NCBI GenBank assembly: GCA_026545225.1
Contig: CM048845.1
Location: forward strand, 35,573,001 to 35,637,000
Direction: 5' to 3'
DNA: 64,000 nt
Origin: Cornus controversa
Taxonomy: Eukaryota; Streptophyta; Magnoliopsida; Cornales; Cornaceae
Shown here piece after piece: positions 21,470 to 33,725 of the stretch; position 1 is the stretch's first letter, and each line of letters starts with the position of its first letter. The position numbers and the translations under genes are program-made. The notes under the pieces are model-generated. The model did not search any database. It was not told the DNA's origin and saw only the letters and a list, made by a program, of their open reading frames with translations.

Positions 21470-22056
21470 CTTCGGATTAGTCTGCTGTCAACTAGGTATC
21501 ATTTTCCTATAAAAATCCAGTAGTGCAGGAAATGGTTTAGAGGAGCATAACATTAAATGACATAAAAAATAATGGAAAAGAGTAATATAAAAAAGCAACG
21601 AAAATTTCATTAGTCAAGTTCAATGTGTCAAGAGCGCTCGTATTGTCTTGGGCCTACAGTTTTCAAGCTGTTGACGTAATGGGAATTGCAAGTCTTCTCC
21701 ATCACCATTAGGATTTGAAGAGTAGAGCTGGCTCTTTTGTTTCATAATGTGTTTATAACTTTGTATGGTTGCCTTGTTAAAAATATAATAAATGTCACCG
21801 ACAACCAATGCGATAAGTGATGGGAAGGTTCGTAGAATGTCACAAGCAAATTATATTATACCTTAAAACCCGGAGAAAATGGCTTAGCTTTTGAATAGGC
21901 ATCTAGCTTTACTAGCAACTAGAAGTAATAGAATATATATAATATATGCAAGTGTAACTATTTCATATTGTTTCTCTATACATACACATAAACTTATTTC
22001 TTTCCAGATCTCTAGATAGATCTGAGTAATTTGGCACAAAAATAAGCAATTTTCCT
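21470..22056 (+). other. Upstream region of the TIR-NBS-LRR gene
   Basis: Non-coding and AT-rich. A TATATATAATATAT stretch at about 21932-21948 lies roughly 110 bp before the ATG and is a plausible TATA region. The CACTA element ends at its left edge, about 590 bp from the start codon, so the gene's proximal promoter abuts a transposon. Confidence 0.45.
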
Positions 22057-25000
22057 ATGGCTTCTTCCTCTTCTTCTTCTTTGTTGCATCGATGGGAATA
22101 TGATGTGTTTTTGAGTTTCAGAGGCGAAGACACTCGCAAAAGTTTCGTTGACCATCTCTACAGGGCTTTGGATCAGAGAGGAATCAAGACCTTTAAGGAT
22201 GACGAAAAGCTTGAGAGAGGAAAATTCATATCTCTAGAACTAGTGAAGAATATTAATGAATCGGGAATTGCTGTGATCGTTTTCTCCAAAAACTACGCTT
22301 CGTCCTCATGGTGCTTGGATGAACTTGTGGAAATCCTTGAGTGCAGGAGGACAAAAGGACAGATAGTTTTGCCCATTTTCTACCAAGTGAAACCACGTCA
22401 TGTTAGGAAACAAAAGAGGAGTTTTGCAGAAGCATTTAGAGAACATGAAGAAATTCACAAGGAGGAGACAAAAAGGGTGCAGAGATGGAGGGACGCTTTA
22501 AAGGAAGCCGCAAATATAAGCGGAATGGACTTGGAAGATGAAACAAATGGGTAAATATGTTCTGCTAATTCTATCAGTTACTACTAGCTTAGTTCAATGT
22601 ATGTGTTATTTTATTTTATTGTTTGTGGTCAAGAGTAACAACAACTATCAGTTTTAACATCCCAATACAATATAGTCTCCTATCTAAATTAAGACTGCCC
22701 ATTTTCTGGTTACAAACTTCATTGAGTAGCCAAGTAAAGTTTTCTAGAAAGAGTATATATAAATTGTGGCTTCTGTTACTAACATGTTTGTTCACTCCTA
22801 TTTATGTCTGCAAGTGTCAAACCAATGCAAATATTTTCAACTGTCATTCTATATCTAACAAATGGGTTGTTTAGTGTTTTTTGCCTGTGTATAAGTTATA
22901 GTGAATAAATATGTATTTCTCTCTCTTTCTTATTTTCATGCTAGATGTATATTTTAATGAGCTTTATACTTTATATATAGGTATGAAGATAAGTTTATTC
23001 AACAAATTGTTCAAGTGATTTCAAAAAATTTGCAACCTAAACCATTCAGAGTTGCTGAGTATGAAGTGGGTATTAATTCTCGAGCAAACAAAGTAATTAT
23101 GTTGTTGAGTGATAGGTCAGAAGATAAACTCTTTGTCGGAATTTGTGGGATGGGTGGAATAGGAAAAACAACCGTTGCTAAAGCGGTTTTCAACCAAATA
23201 TCAAATAAATTTGAAAGAAGTTGTCTTCTTGAGAATGTGAGAGAAAAGTCAACAAAGCATGGTGGTCTAGCTAAAATACGACAAGAACTTCTCAGAGAGA
23301 TCCTAATGGATAATAATTTGAGGATATCGAATTCTGACAGGGGAATCAATGAAATAAAGGATAGGCTTCAACACAAAAATATTCTTATAGTTCTTGATGA
23401 CGTAGATCATGAGAAGCAATTAACGGACTTAGTTGGATTAGGACAAGATTGGTTTGGTTCAGGAAGTAGAATCATCGTAACAACCAGACAACAACGGTTG
23501 TTGACAAGATACAATGTCAAAATATATCATGCTGAGCTATTAAATAACAATGAAGCACTTGAACTTTTCAGTTGTCATGCATTCAAGCAGGACAATCCTA
23601 TAGAAGAGTACTTGACACTCTCACATCATATAATTGATTATGCCAAAGGTCTTCCATTAGCTCTTAAAGTTTTGGGATCTTTTTTATATGGAAGAAGCAT
23701 ACCAGAATGGGAAAGTGAATTGGATAAATTGAAGAGCAACCCTCCCCAAGAAATTCAAGATATTCTCAAGATAAGTTATGATGGTCTCGATAAAAATGAG
23801 AAGGCTATATTTCTCGATATAGCTTGTTTCTTCAAAGGATATGATAAGAAATTTGCAACAGATTTTGTTGAGGGTTGTGGATTTCACTCGGTCATCGGAA
23901 TAAAAGTTCTCATTGAGAGGTCTCTCGTTACTATATCAGATGACAAGTTCTGGATGCATGATTTGATACAAGAAATGGGTCGAGAAATTGTTCGTCAAGA
24001 ATCTGAAGATCCTGAACGGCGAAGCAGGTTGTGGTCTTACGAAGACATCCATAAAGTATTCACTGAAAATACGGTATGCATTAAATACATATTAGTTTGT
24101 TTCCACACCTAAGTGTGCAAAAAAAAAAAAAAAATGTCTTGTCCATGTGATCTGCTTTAAAATTTTTAAATATAATTTTAATGAGGTTTTCTATTTGTGG
24201 GAAACGTACACATACTCCTTGCTATTGGTTGATAGGTGACAGAAAAAATTGAAGCCATTATGCTAAGTGAGAAAGAATTATATTTAGGAGGTGATGCCAC
24301 CTTCTTGCTGGGAGAGTTTCATGTAAGTGCTGATGCCTTTGCAAAAATGAGAAAGCTAAGAATGCTCAAAATCACTGGCGTGCAACTTCTTGGACGCCTT
24401 ACATATCTTTCAAATGAGTTAAGGTATCTTGATTGGAATGGTTATCCTGGAGAATATTTTCCATCCAATTTTCATCCAAAAAAACTTGTTCGACTCCATT
24501 TACGTCATAGCTTGATCAATGAAATTTGGACGAATACAAAAGTAAGATTATTATTCTACACACGCATGGTATATATGTTCCTTTCTGTTGTTAATAATTT
24601 TCTCTGATAGATTGAAGCTAACTTATTTATTTTATTTTATTTTTTTAACAGTTTCTATCTACATTAAAAGTCCTTGATCTCAGTTATTGCAAAAATCTGC
24701 TCGGAAAAAATCTTAATTTTTCAGGGTTCCCACTTCTGGAAGAATTGTGTCTTACTGGTTGTAAAAGTCTCGTTGAGGTTGAATTTGATGACACGAAGGT
24801 AATGTTATTATATATTTTGTTTAAGTTGATTGAAAAAAATTTATATCAAAAGTTATTTGTTCCAAAAACTTATGGATTAGGTAAAAGTCATTGATCTCAT
24901 ATATTAGGAAAATTTGGAAAAACTCCTACTTTGTCCAAGTTCTCATGTTGGCAGGCCCATGAACCTACTTTGGCTACACTTTAGTTAAGTCATGTTCATT

Positions 25001-26437
25001 TCTCACACTTCATAACAAGAAAAAAATGTCAACCTCCTCTAAATTCATGGGCACTTTTGGAAGAATGTCCATGCAATTAATAATAATGATAATAGTTATT
25101 ATTATTATGCTTTAGCTAGGTTCGTGAAAGTAAACGTTTCCAAGTCTTAATGTTTATTGGAATGAAAAATAAAAGCTAGATTAATTAACTAATTAAAATA
25201 TCATGATAGATTTAGGTTAGAAATTATGCCAATTCATGGTACATATCGAGTGTTGCCTAAGGCCCCAGCTAATAGAAGACTTTCAAATTATTTTATTTCC
25301 TTAATAAGAGTTATTAAAATTTTTATTTTCTTATATTATTAGACTTCCTAAAATTTTTGTTTCCATGTAGTGATAAGCCTCAACCAATGGTAAGAATTTA
25401 ATAATAAGCTCAAATAATTTAATTCATTCTAAACTAATTTCTATCGTTATCTCAAAATCTCTCTTTTTTTTTTTTCTCTCTGTCATGCCTCATTTCACGT
25501 TTGTTTTTTTTATGAATTATTGAATATATACTTAACGGATAATTGTAAAAAATTTGGAATTATAAAACTTTTTATCTTCTCCTATTGGCTTTTATCTTTT
25601 TCTCCTATTCCTCACGTTTTCTCTCCTCTCATTTGAACAGTTTTTTTTTTTTTTTTTTGTTATAATTAATAATAAAATAACAAGAAATTTATGTGAACAA
25701 TCAATAAATGAACAATCAAGTCATCTAAAAGAATTACTAGAAGATAATACAATAATGAAAAATAATTATATTAGCCACTTAGATTCATAATGATAATCAA
25801 ATGTGTGATAATAAAATTCTTTGCAAATAATATGAAAAAAGAATGAAAGAAAGTGAACCAAATAAAAGAATAATAAAGATCTTATTCAAAAATCATATTC
25901 TATTCTCACAAATATTTATACACCAAAAAAATATCGTTAAAAATTAAGAAATTTATTAGTAGGGCGGAATAGAAATATCGGATTCATGTAACCGACTCCA
26001 AATAATTGGGAAAAGGCTTAGTTGTTGTTGGTGTATTAGTAGAAAATGGTCTAATTAAATATAATAATTTTATTAAGAATAATTTTTGTATAAACATTAT
26101 TAACAAATATTTGATATTAAAAAATTATATGTTAAATGACCACTGTTATATTTTTTTGCCTAAGACCTCAAATTATGTTGAGCGGCCCCTAGAGACTATA
26201 AAACGTTTATTAATTTTTTTTGCATTATTTTGCTCAGATTGATTGATAAGCAGTTCAGTTCTAATTCAAACTTGTAAGTTAAAGCACTCACGAATTAGAT
26301 GTCAAAAAAGAAAAAAAGAAGATAAACCAATCATAATTGAACCGTATTACTTACACACACACACAAACAGATATATATCTTAATTATTTGATTAGTTGAC
26401 AACTTTTGTTATCATATGCGTACATCACACTGAATTA

Positions 26438-26472
<35 letters not shown>

Positions 26473-28822
26473 TTCCTAACCTTCACCGTATCTTTCCTAA
26501 CCTTCACCATCTTTAAATAAACATATTAATAAAATAAGTTATTGTTTATGTTACATTAGAAACTAGGAATGCAATCTCAAGTGAAAAATAGAGAAAAAAA
26601 TTATCCATATCAAATTATTTTTACGTAAGCTCAATTAGTAAAACCGACCAATCCAAACAGTTCTTGTGTGATCAATGTAAGTGGTTCCATTAGGTGGTTT
26701 GGGATAGTTAAGATCGGTTTGGCTTTGTTTTTTTTTGCTTTTACTTTCTAAATCGAATCAAAAAGAGCAAAATTCTTACAATTGAGATTTTTTTTATATT
26801 TAAAAAAACTGGTTTCTGAATGCAAATTGTTAGACGCAGAGGTGATATTTGTTAGCCCACCCCCGCGGAACCTTCAAGTGAATGCAAATTGAAATAAGCT
26901 GATTGAACAATTGGCACTGATTGCGGATTGTGAGAGATATTAATGGAAACAGAAAAATGAAAATGTTTAAAGAGAAAAAAAGGAAAAGGAAATGGAAACT
27001 CTCTCTCTTCTCGTATGTTTTATATCCGTATCATATCTAATTAAATTAGAAGTAAATAGTGAGGTTGTTACTTTAAATGCAATTCCTTTGTTTAATAATT
27101 TTTGAGTTGATTGAAGTTGATTTTTTCATTACTTCTGTAAAGTTGTAGTCTGAATTTTGTTTCAATCCTTGTGTTGCAATTCAAATTTGACCCACATTTT
27201 GTGTTTCATAAATGGATAGGCCATTTTGACCTGTGGACACAGCTCTAGTATATGTTGTAACCTAGTATATTAAGGGTTCTAGGATTGAGAGAGAGAGAGA
27301 AAGACTTGGGGGCTTGAAAACTTGTAATCTCTTCTTTTCTTTACATAGTGCGAACCATCGGGACGTAGGAGATATGCTGAACCAAATAAATTCTTATGTT
27401 TTGTGCTGCTGCTGCATGATTTATTTTTTTGTTGTTTTGTTGATTGTATTTTAGATTTTGTGGCATTTGTTGTTACAGTTTAATTGTTTATTTTTGCAGA
27501 TTCTAGATAAGTTAAAAGTTGTCAAACTCGGTGATTGTGAAAATTTGAAGAAAACCCCTAATTTGTCGAGGTTGCCATGTCTAGAGGTATTGCATCTTCA
27601 AGGTTGTAGAAATCTGGTTGAGGTTCATCCATCCATTGAATGTCACGAGAGGCTTGTTGAGTTGAATTTCAATGGTTGTGAAAATCTGAAGAGTGTCGCA
27701 ACAAGAACTAATTTGAAATCTATCAAGAGCCTTTTACTCAATGAATGCTCAAAACTTGAGACATTTCCAGAGATCCAAGGAGATATGGAATGTTTAGAGG
27801 AGCTTTATTTGATGCGAACTGCAATAAAAGAATTACCTTCATCAATAGTTAAACATCTCAAAGGGCTTCGTGCTATATATCTGATTCAGTGCAAAGTGCT
27901 TGAAAGTTTGCCGAACAATATTGGCGAAATGAAGAATTTAAAAGAGATTATTTTGAGAGGAAGTGGCATAAAATATTTACCTCCATCGATTGAACATCTC
28001 AAAGAGCTTCAGAATTTAGATTTGATAGATTGCAATATGCTTGAAAATTTGCCAAGCAATGTTGGCCAAATGAAGAGTTTGGAGCATCTTTCCTTAAATG
28101 GAACTAGAATAAAAGATTTACCTCCATCAGTCGAACATCTCAAAGGCCTTCAATATTTAAGTCTGATGGAATGCAAAATACTTGGAAGTTTGCCGAACAA
28201 TATTGGTGGAATGACGAGTTTAAAAATACTTTCCTTGAATGGATCTGCAATAAAAGATTTACCCCCATCAGTTAAACATCTCAAGCACCTTAGGGTTATG
28301 ACTCTGAGGGATTGCAAAATGCTTGAAAATTTGCCCGACAGTATTGGTGAAATGAAGAGTTTAGAACGTCTGGATTTGGGAGGAAGTGGTATAAAAGTGT
28401 TACCATCATCCATTACACTGACTATACTTGGAATATTATATTGGGATAACTGCAATTTAGATGACGAATCCTTTCTCAATCTTCCTCACAGGTTGAGGTA
28501 TTTAGATATAAGTAGCAACAACTTTGTTAGTTTACCACCAAGCTTCACTCAACTCACACAGCTTGGATCGCTCATGTTGAATGGATGCTTAAGGCTTCAA
28601 ACATTGGACTCACTTCCCTCGTCTATGTATTTAGTTGATGCACAAGGTTGCGTATCATTAGAACGGTGTTCCTTTCCAAAACATGATTGCAGTTCATATA
28701 ATTATCGACAATGGTTTTTCATTGAGAGCCACAAATTGGTTGAGAATCATGAGAACAACAAGCCAGATATATACTATCCAGAGAGTCAACTTCAGGTATA
28801 CATATGTGTGTAATGCTTGTCC

Positions 28823-28873
<51 letters not shown>

Positions 28874-29367
28874 TACTCTTTCTCACAAAAGTAATAAGTA
28901 CATCATTGTTATGCTTTTTATATATGGAACAGGAGTTTCATGAATTAATGGTGCTTCCTGGAAGTGAGGTTCCGAGTTGGTTCAGCCATAAATATGAGAG
29001 TGGTGAGGACGGTTCAGTACGATTGAGGGTGGATATTCCAAATACTTGCAGTAACATAAAAGTAATTGCTTCTTGTGTTGTTATCGGAATTGATTCTGAT
29101 GATGCGAAGACACAATCGAGAGATCAGTTTCCACTTTATCTCCATATCAATGGTCGTCGTCATAGTACTGGCTTAACTATATCAAGTTGGATGGACAACA
29201 TCAGATCAGATCACCTCATGTTGTCTCGGTTACCCATTAAAGATTGGATATGCATTCCTGATGAATGTTGTTGCATTGAGGTTTCAATTAATCCACTTGG
29301 CTCCACTGGACCATCAGTGAAGGTGAAAAAGTGGGGTATTCATCTAGTCATGGACGCACAAAAATAA
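22057..29367 (+). CDS. TIR-NBS-LRR immune receptor, six exons, about 1256 aa
   Basis: Exons by splice signals and frame: 22057-22550, 22981-24073, 24236-24541, 24652-24798, 27500-28795, 28933-29367. All junctions are GT..AG and the phase holds throughout. TIR domain (about residues 12-160): YDVFLSFRGEDTRKSF with the BB loop, and WCLDEL with Glu89 at the catalytic NADase position. NB-ARC: P-loop GMGGIGKTT at 221-229, kinase-2 LIVLDDVD with Asp304-Asp305, RNBS-B GSGSRIIVTTR, GLPLAL, and MHD at 490-492. LRRs run from about residue 600 to 1060. The last exon is a C-terminal jelly-roll/Ig-like (C-JID) domain with LPGSEVPSWF at 1120-1129. The gene order of exons is that of N/RPS4-type receptors: cytosolic or nuclear sensors whose TIR makes NAD-derived signals upon effector recognition. 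No broken residue is seen. Intron 4 is unusually long (2.7 kb) and carries an exon relic and transposon pieces. Expression is unproven. Confidence 0.93.
24881..24955 (+). pseudogene. Decayed LRR exon copy in intron 4 of the TIR-NBS-LRR gene
   Basis: After an AG, the sequence translates as VKVIDLIY, then a TAG, then ENLEKTPTLSKFSCW. This matches the start of exon 4 (LKVLDLSYCKNL) and of exon 5 (LKVVKLGDCENLKKTPNLS). It is therefore a third, stop-bearing copy of the same LRR-exon start. Confidence 0.65.
25950..26030 (+). mobile_element. SINE-like 3' fragment (Au-SINE type) in intron 4
   Basis: Contains AACCGACTCCAAATAATTGG and GGCTTAGTTGTTGTTGG. A 'CCGACYCCAA..GGGA.AAGGCTT.GTTGTTGTTG' end with a TTG-repeat tail is typical of plant Au SINEs. 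No 5' promoter part was identified, so it is a fragment at best. Confidence 0.4.
26440..26470. repeat. (TA)n microsatellite in intron 4
   Basis: Uninterrupted TA dinucleotide run, followed by a short direct repeat of ATCTTTCCTAACCTTCACC. Confidence 0.85.
26850..27476 (+). mobile_element. Possible degraded copia-type LTR in intron 4
   Basis: The right part has features of Ty1/copia LTRs: a TATATTAAGG-type TATA region near 27264, a GAGAGAGAGA stretch, CTTGTAATCTC, then GGGACGTAGGAGATATGC and GAACCAAATAAATTC near the end. TG (26850) and CA (27475) ends are possible, but no matching 5-bp duplication was found, so the boundaries are guesses. Confidence 0.3.
28822..28871. repeat. (CT)n-(AT)n compound microsatellite in intron 5
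   Basis: A CT run of about 20 bases passes directly into an AT run of about 28 bases between exons 5 and 6. Confidence 0.9.
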
Positions 29368-29744
29368 AAATCGAAGGTCCACTGGTACACTTAAACAATT
29401 AACACAAGGGAATTGTTAGCTACTCCAGGTAATTAAGTACATAAATCTGGAATTGTTAACCCACTTTTTCAATGTTACTTTACAAATATTCCCAGACTTG
29501 TTAATTTTCTGAACTGTCAAGCATTCGTCTAGCTGATATAACCTCTAGTCACTCGAAGGAGATGTGAGAGCTTCGAGTTTTTGGGTGTGTGAGACTATTT
29601 TACCTAATCCCAAAAAAAATGTGGTTTCTCATTGGACACTTTTACAAATATTTATAGGTGTCCAAACTAAGTAAGAGAACTCCCTTCAATTCATGTTAAC
29701 TGAATTTATATTAAGTCCAAATTTTATAAATCTTATGCTCTACA
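29368..29744 (+). other. 3' flank of the TIR-NBS-LRR gene
   Basis: Non-coding AT-rich sequence between the stop codon and the TRIM. It probably includes the 3' untranslated region; no unique polyadenylation signal can be singled out. Confidence 0.4.
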
Positions 29745-30316
29745 TGTAGTAACCCTTGTGGACGGGTGTGAGTGGGCGGGTGCATAGACAGACACTGGGC
29801 TGAGCTACCACACTGACAGGGTACAAGGTGCTCAATCCCACATCGCCTGGGTGTGGAAAAGGGGATGTGCTTATATGTAGTATGTTCTCTTCAAATGGTA
29901 TGAGGCCTTTTGGGGTAAACCTAATAGCAAAACCGTGCGGGCTATGGCCCAAAGCGGACAATATCATACCATGTGTTGGAGCGGGGTATTACAGTTGGTA
30001 TCAGAGCCTGAACCCAGCCGGAAGTAAGTGTGTCGACGAGGGCGTCGGGCCTCGTAGGGGGGTGGATTGTAGTAACCCTTGTGGACGGGTGTGAGTGGGC
30101 GGGTGCATAGACAGACACTGGGCTGAGCTACCACACTGACAGGGTACAAGGTGCTCAATCCCACATCGCCTGGGTGTGGAAAAGGGGATGTGCTTATATG
30201 TAGTATGTTCTCTTCAAATGGTATGAGGCCTTTTGGGGTAAACCCAATAGCAAAACCGTGCGGGCTATGGCCCAAAGCGGACAATATCATACCATGTGTT
30301 GGAGTGGGGTATTACA
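29745..30316 (+). mobile_element. Complete TRIM retrotransposon, TSD CTACA
   Basis: Two 249-bp LTRs (29745-29993 and 30068-30316) begin TGTAGTAACCC and end GGGGTATTACA. They differ at about two positions (C/T near 29929 versus 30252 and near 29982 versus 30305). Perfect 5-bp duplications CTACA flank it (29740-29744, 30317-30321). The 74-bp interior holds only the primer site TGGTATCAGAGC (29996-30007, tRNA-iMet) and the polypurine tract AGGGGGGTGGA (30056-30066). It cannot code for anything and must move using proteins from another element. It lies about 380 bp past the TIR-NBS-LRR stop codon. Confidence 0.95.
29996..30007 (+). other. TRIM primer-binding site, tRNA-iMet
   Basis: TGGTATCAGAGC, the standard plant initiator-methionine tRNA primer site, two bases after the LTR end. 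Confidence 0.93.
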
Positions 30317-30321
30317 CTACA

Positions 30322-32968
30322 CCTTCTACTTTGAAAAACTAGAAAATACTACTGGAATAGAGCCTTAGTTTTCATTACTTTCAAGAGGCCCTATTGACTC
30401 TCTGCTGCAATTAGTTTGGAGAAGTTACTTAATTATGTCAATTTGTTGCAGGTTTCTTTCTCTACATTATTTCTTGGATCAGTACTTAGTAAGTTAAAAC
30501 AAAAAGAAAAGGGCAAACTTAGTACACAAGGCTCCAAGCATTGCGGGACTGGGACCGGAGTCTGAGTCAGAAATGATTAGATGTATGCAGTCTTACTTTT
30601 ACATCCGAAAATATTGTAACAAGTTAAAACAATAAAAGCATTTTTTGAGACAAATTTTATTCCATTCTCTGTTTTGATATTTTATTTGGTTTTTGGATAC
30701 GAGATAATTTTATAATTATTGTTATTATTATTATTTTGTACCAAGAATGCAACATGGCAACATAAATTATGAAGCGCTAAAATTTATACATTAAAAGCAT
30801 TGATATTTGGACTATCAGAAGTTGACAAGGAGATTAGTGGCACTCATGAATTTGATATGAATAAATTTGCGTATAAATTCACTAAAATCCTAGAGGAGTT
30901 TTTGCTAATGCAACTTGCTTGTTCATAATCTTGTTTATTGTGTTGTGGTTACTCTAAACTGTGTGAGAAGTTGATTTTTGTAAATTAAGATTCTGGCAAA
31001 GAAGATATAGAAGTGATGAAATTTTGGAAAGGTAATAAGGCAGTCATAATAGCCTCTGTACATGTACCACCTATCAACTTATGCAAGAAGTTGTTTGTCA
31101 CCTGCAAAGTGTAAAGTATTGGTGTGTCTTATTGGTTTTCCTTTCAGGTACGTTCTTAAAGGAAAGAGTTAAAAAAAACTAGGGTTGTTGTATAATTGGT
31201 GCCTAGAAAGATTTCAATTGGGTATCACCTGCCCTATCTTCTTACATCTTTTGATTCAAATTGTGGAAGGATCGTGTTGGGGATAGAGGGTGGGGCAGAG
31301 ATTTAAAGAAGTTTCCTTGTATCAAAGTACCCTATCTTCTTGGGTGGGGAGGTAATGTCAGGTATAGAGTTTGTTTCTCTCTTTTCCTTCAAAATTTTAA
31401 TGGACTTTCCAAAGAAGTGTGTCAAAAGAATAATGGTTACCTAAAAAAAAGAAGAAAAAAAGGCAGAAGAAATTGTCCCTCTCTATGCCTTTTTGTTTGC
31501 AGATTCTCAATTGTGTTTTACCATCTATTTTATGCATGAACTTCTATTTATGTCCATGACTTCAAATTTGACACATTCACGAAATTTTTTTGTAACAAAT
31601 TCTACAAATTTTGTTGTAGAAAATATTTCCTACTAAAAATGGTTACTTTAGACCGGTCTAGAGTAACCATTTTTTCATGGATGTTTACAAATTCTTAATT
31701 AACATTTTCCCATGCATACTTTATCTAAAAAAAAAAAAACCATTTTTCATGCATAATCCAGTCCTTGAATTTATGAATTTAGTTTAGAATGTAGACTAGT
31801 ATAGATTTCTCATTCAAATGAGCCATTCAAATCATTTATTAACATAATTATAATTATTGAGCACCATCTCCAACAAACGATCCCAAATAACACATATTTG
31901 AGATGCGACTCCATATTAATCTACAATGAAAGACTTTGGATGACATAAACAATGACATGAAACAAACTTTGTTGCATTGAGTCTCACCAACCGTGTACTT
32001 GCAAAAAACATTTTCCATGCTTAGACAATAGTAAATCCAAGGTGTAACAATGTAGAGACATCTATGTATAGCTCCATTTGCCAACACGGAAAAAAACAAA
32101 ATATAGAGACCTCTATGTATAGCTCCATTTGCCAACACAGAACAAAAACAAAATATAGAGACATATATGTATAGCTCCAATTGCCAACACAGAACAAAAA
32201 TTCACACTGTAAAATCAATGAAATTCCAGTATCTCAACCTCTTAAAATTTGCATTTACAACCGCACCAACTGATCACTGGGTAGCAACTCCAGTACACAT
32301 CCAAAAGCATGCAAAATCGATTTAGATAAGTGTACATCCTATTCTTGGATTGTGTTAGTGATGAAGATTATAAAATAGATGTTGGATGACATAAACAATG
32401 ACATGACACAAGGAGGTTAAACTTAGGAATAAGTTACACGCTTTTGAGACTACGACTATTGGAGTGAAAGTGCAGAGGTATTTTGTACTTTTGCTTCTTT
32501 TCAAAATTTTCTTTTGCGCTAGAATGAAAGATGAAATATTTTTAACAACAATTACACCTATAATAAATAAAAAAGTTTACTAGAAAAAAAGAGTAATAGT
32601 GAGTAAGAAAATGGTAGAACAATGGGAATATTTATTATAAAAGAGATGTAAATGAATTACAAGTTTATTCAAATTTAATAATTAAAAATTAATGAAGTAA
32701 AAATTCACACGATTCGATTTAGAACCAATTGCTTGCAAAAAAGAGAAGTTATTAGGATCAAATTGGCAGAATGTCGATCGGGTACACTCTGACGATCAAG
32801 TCAGTGCTTGACGATATAAAGCAAAAAGTAATTTTGTCTATGATTTTATCATTACCTTTGGATGTGTCCCGACTCGATCTCCTTTTTATAGGAGCGTGTC
32901 AGTAGTAGTATTCATTTATAAAACCAGTTCCCTTAGCTTCTTCGTCACGTAATTAGAGAGTTATCAGT
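30322..32968. other. Intergenic DNA, no gene or element recognised
   Basis: 2.6 kb of AT-rich sequence with stops in all frames and no motif of a known family, apart from a three-unit minisatellite at 32053-32203. Confidence 0.6.
32053..32203. repeat. Three-unit 51-52 bp minisatellite
   Basis: Units start at 32053, 32104 and 32156. Each contains CTATGTATAGCTCCATTTGC or a close variant, then an A-rich end. The third unit is partial. No coding role is supported. Confidence 0.85.
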
Positions 32969-33172
32969 TATCATGTGACACCCCGATTTTCAATACCCGA
33001 TTAAGAGCGAGGGAAATAAGGGGTGAGCGGTGAAATTACATCCAAACCATTACTCATACACATCCCTAATCTCACCTTAACACTTTACACAATTGCAGAA
33101 GCTATCATTGTGCCCATAATTACTTATGCGTATACACATCTGTTCTCCTAATCATAATTACTCTTGATATCA

Positions 33173-33185
33173 TGCTCTGATACTA
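33173..33185 (-). other. Decayed tRNA-iMet primer-binding site of element A2
   Basis: The minus strand reads TTAGTATCAGAGC; the standard is TTGGTATCAGAGC. It sits directly after an LTR end, as expected for a primer site. Confidence 0.7.
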
Positions 33186-33725
33186 AGTTGTTATGCTCTG
33201 ATTTTTAGCACCTAGTTAAGAGTGAGGGAATTGGGGTGAACAATGAAATTCAACATTGACATGTCTCACATCCCACCTCAACTATACAACCCTGCAAATA
33301 ATTTCATCCCACAAGTGTGGATACACAACTCCTTGTATATCTATTATCAATGGTTAAAAATAAAACCATTAGAAATAGGGTTAAAAAATAATCAATTTTA
33401 AAAAAAGAATCACTTGATTCGGGTTTGAGACGATAAAGTATGCCTATTTCAAAATATTTGAAAATCTATAGCAGTGAATAGTCGACTGTTTTGTCGCTCT
33501 AGAAAGCTCAAAAATGCTCTGTCAAAAACAGTCATCTTATCAAAAGGGATAGTCAACTGTTTCTACTTGGAAACCCCTTTTTAACACTTTTTGTCCAAAA
33601 TTATCACTAACACTAATACATAATCACTTCCAAAATACAAAACTAATCCAACCACATTCCAATCATCGTTCAAATGATATTTCAACCTAATTAAAAACAA
33701 AATCTCATTTGATCATATTCATAAA

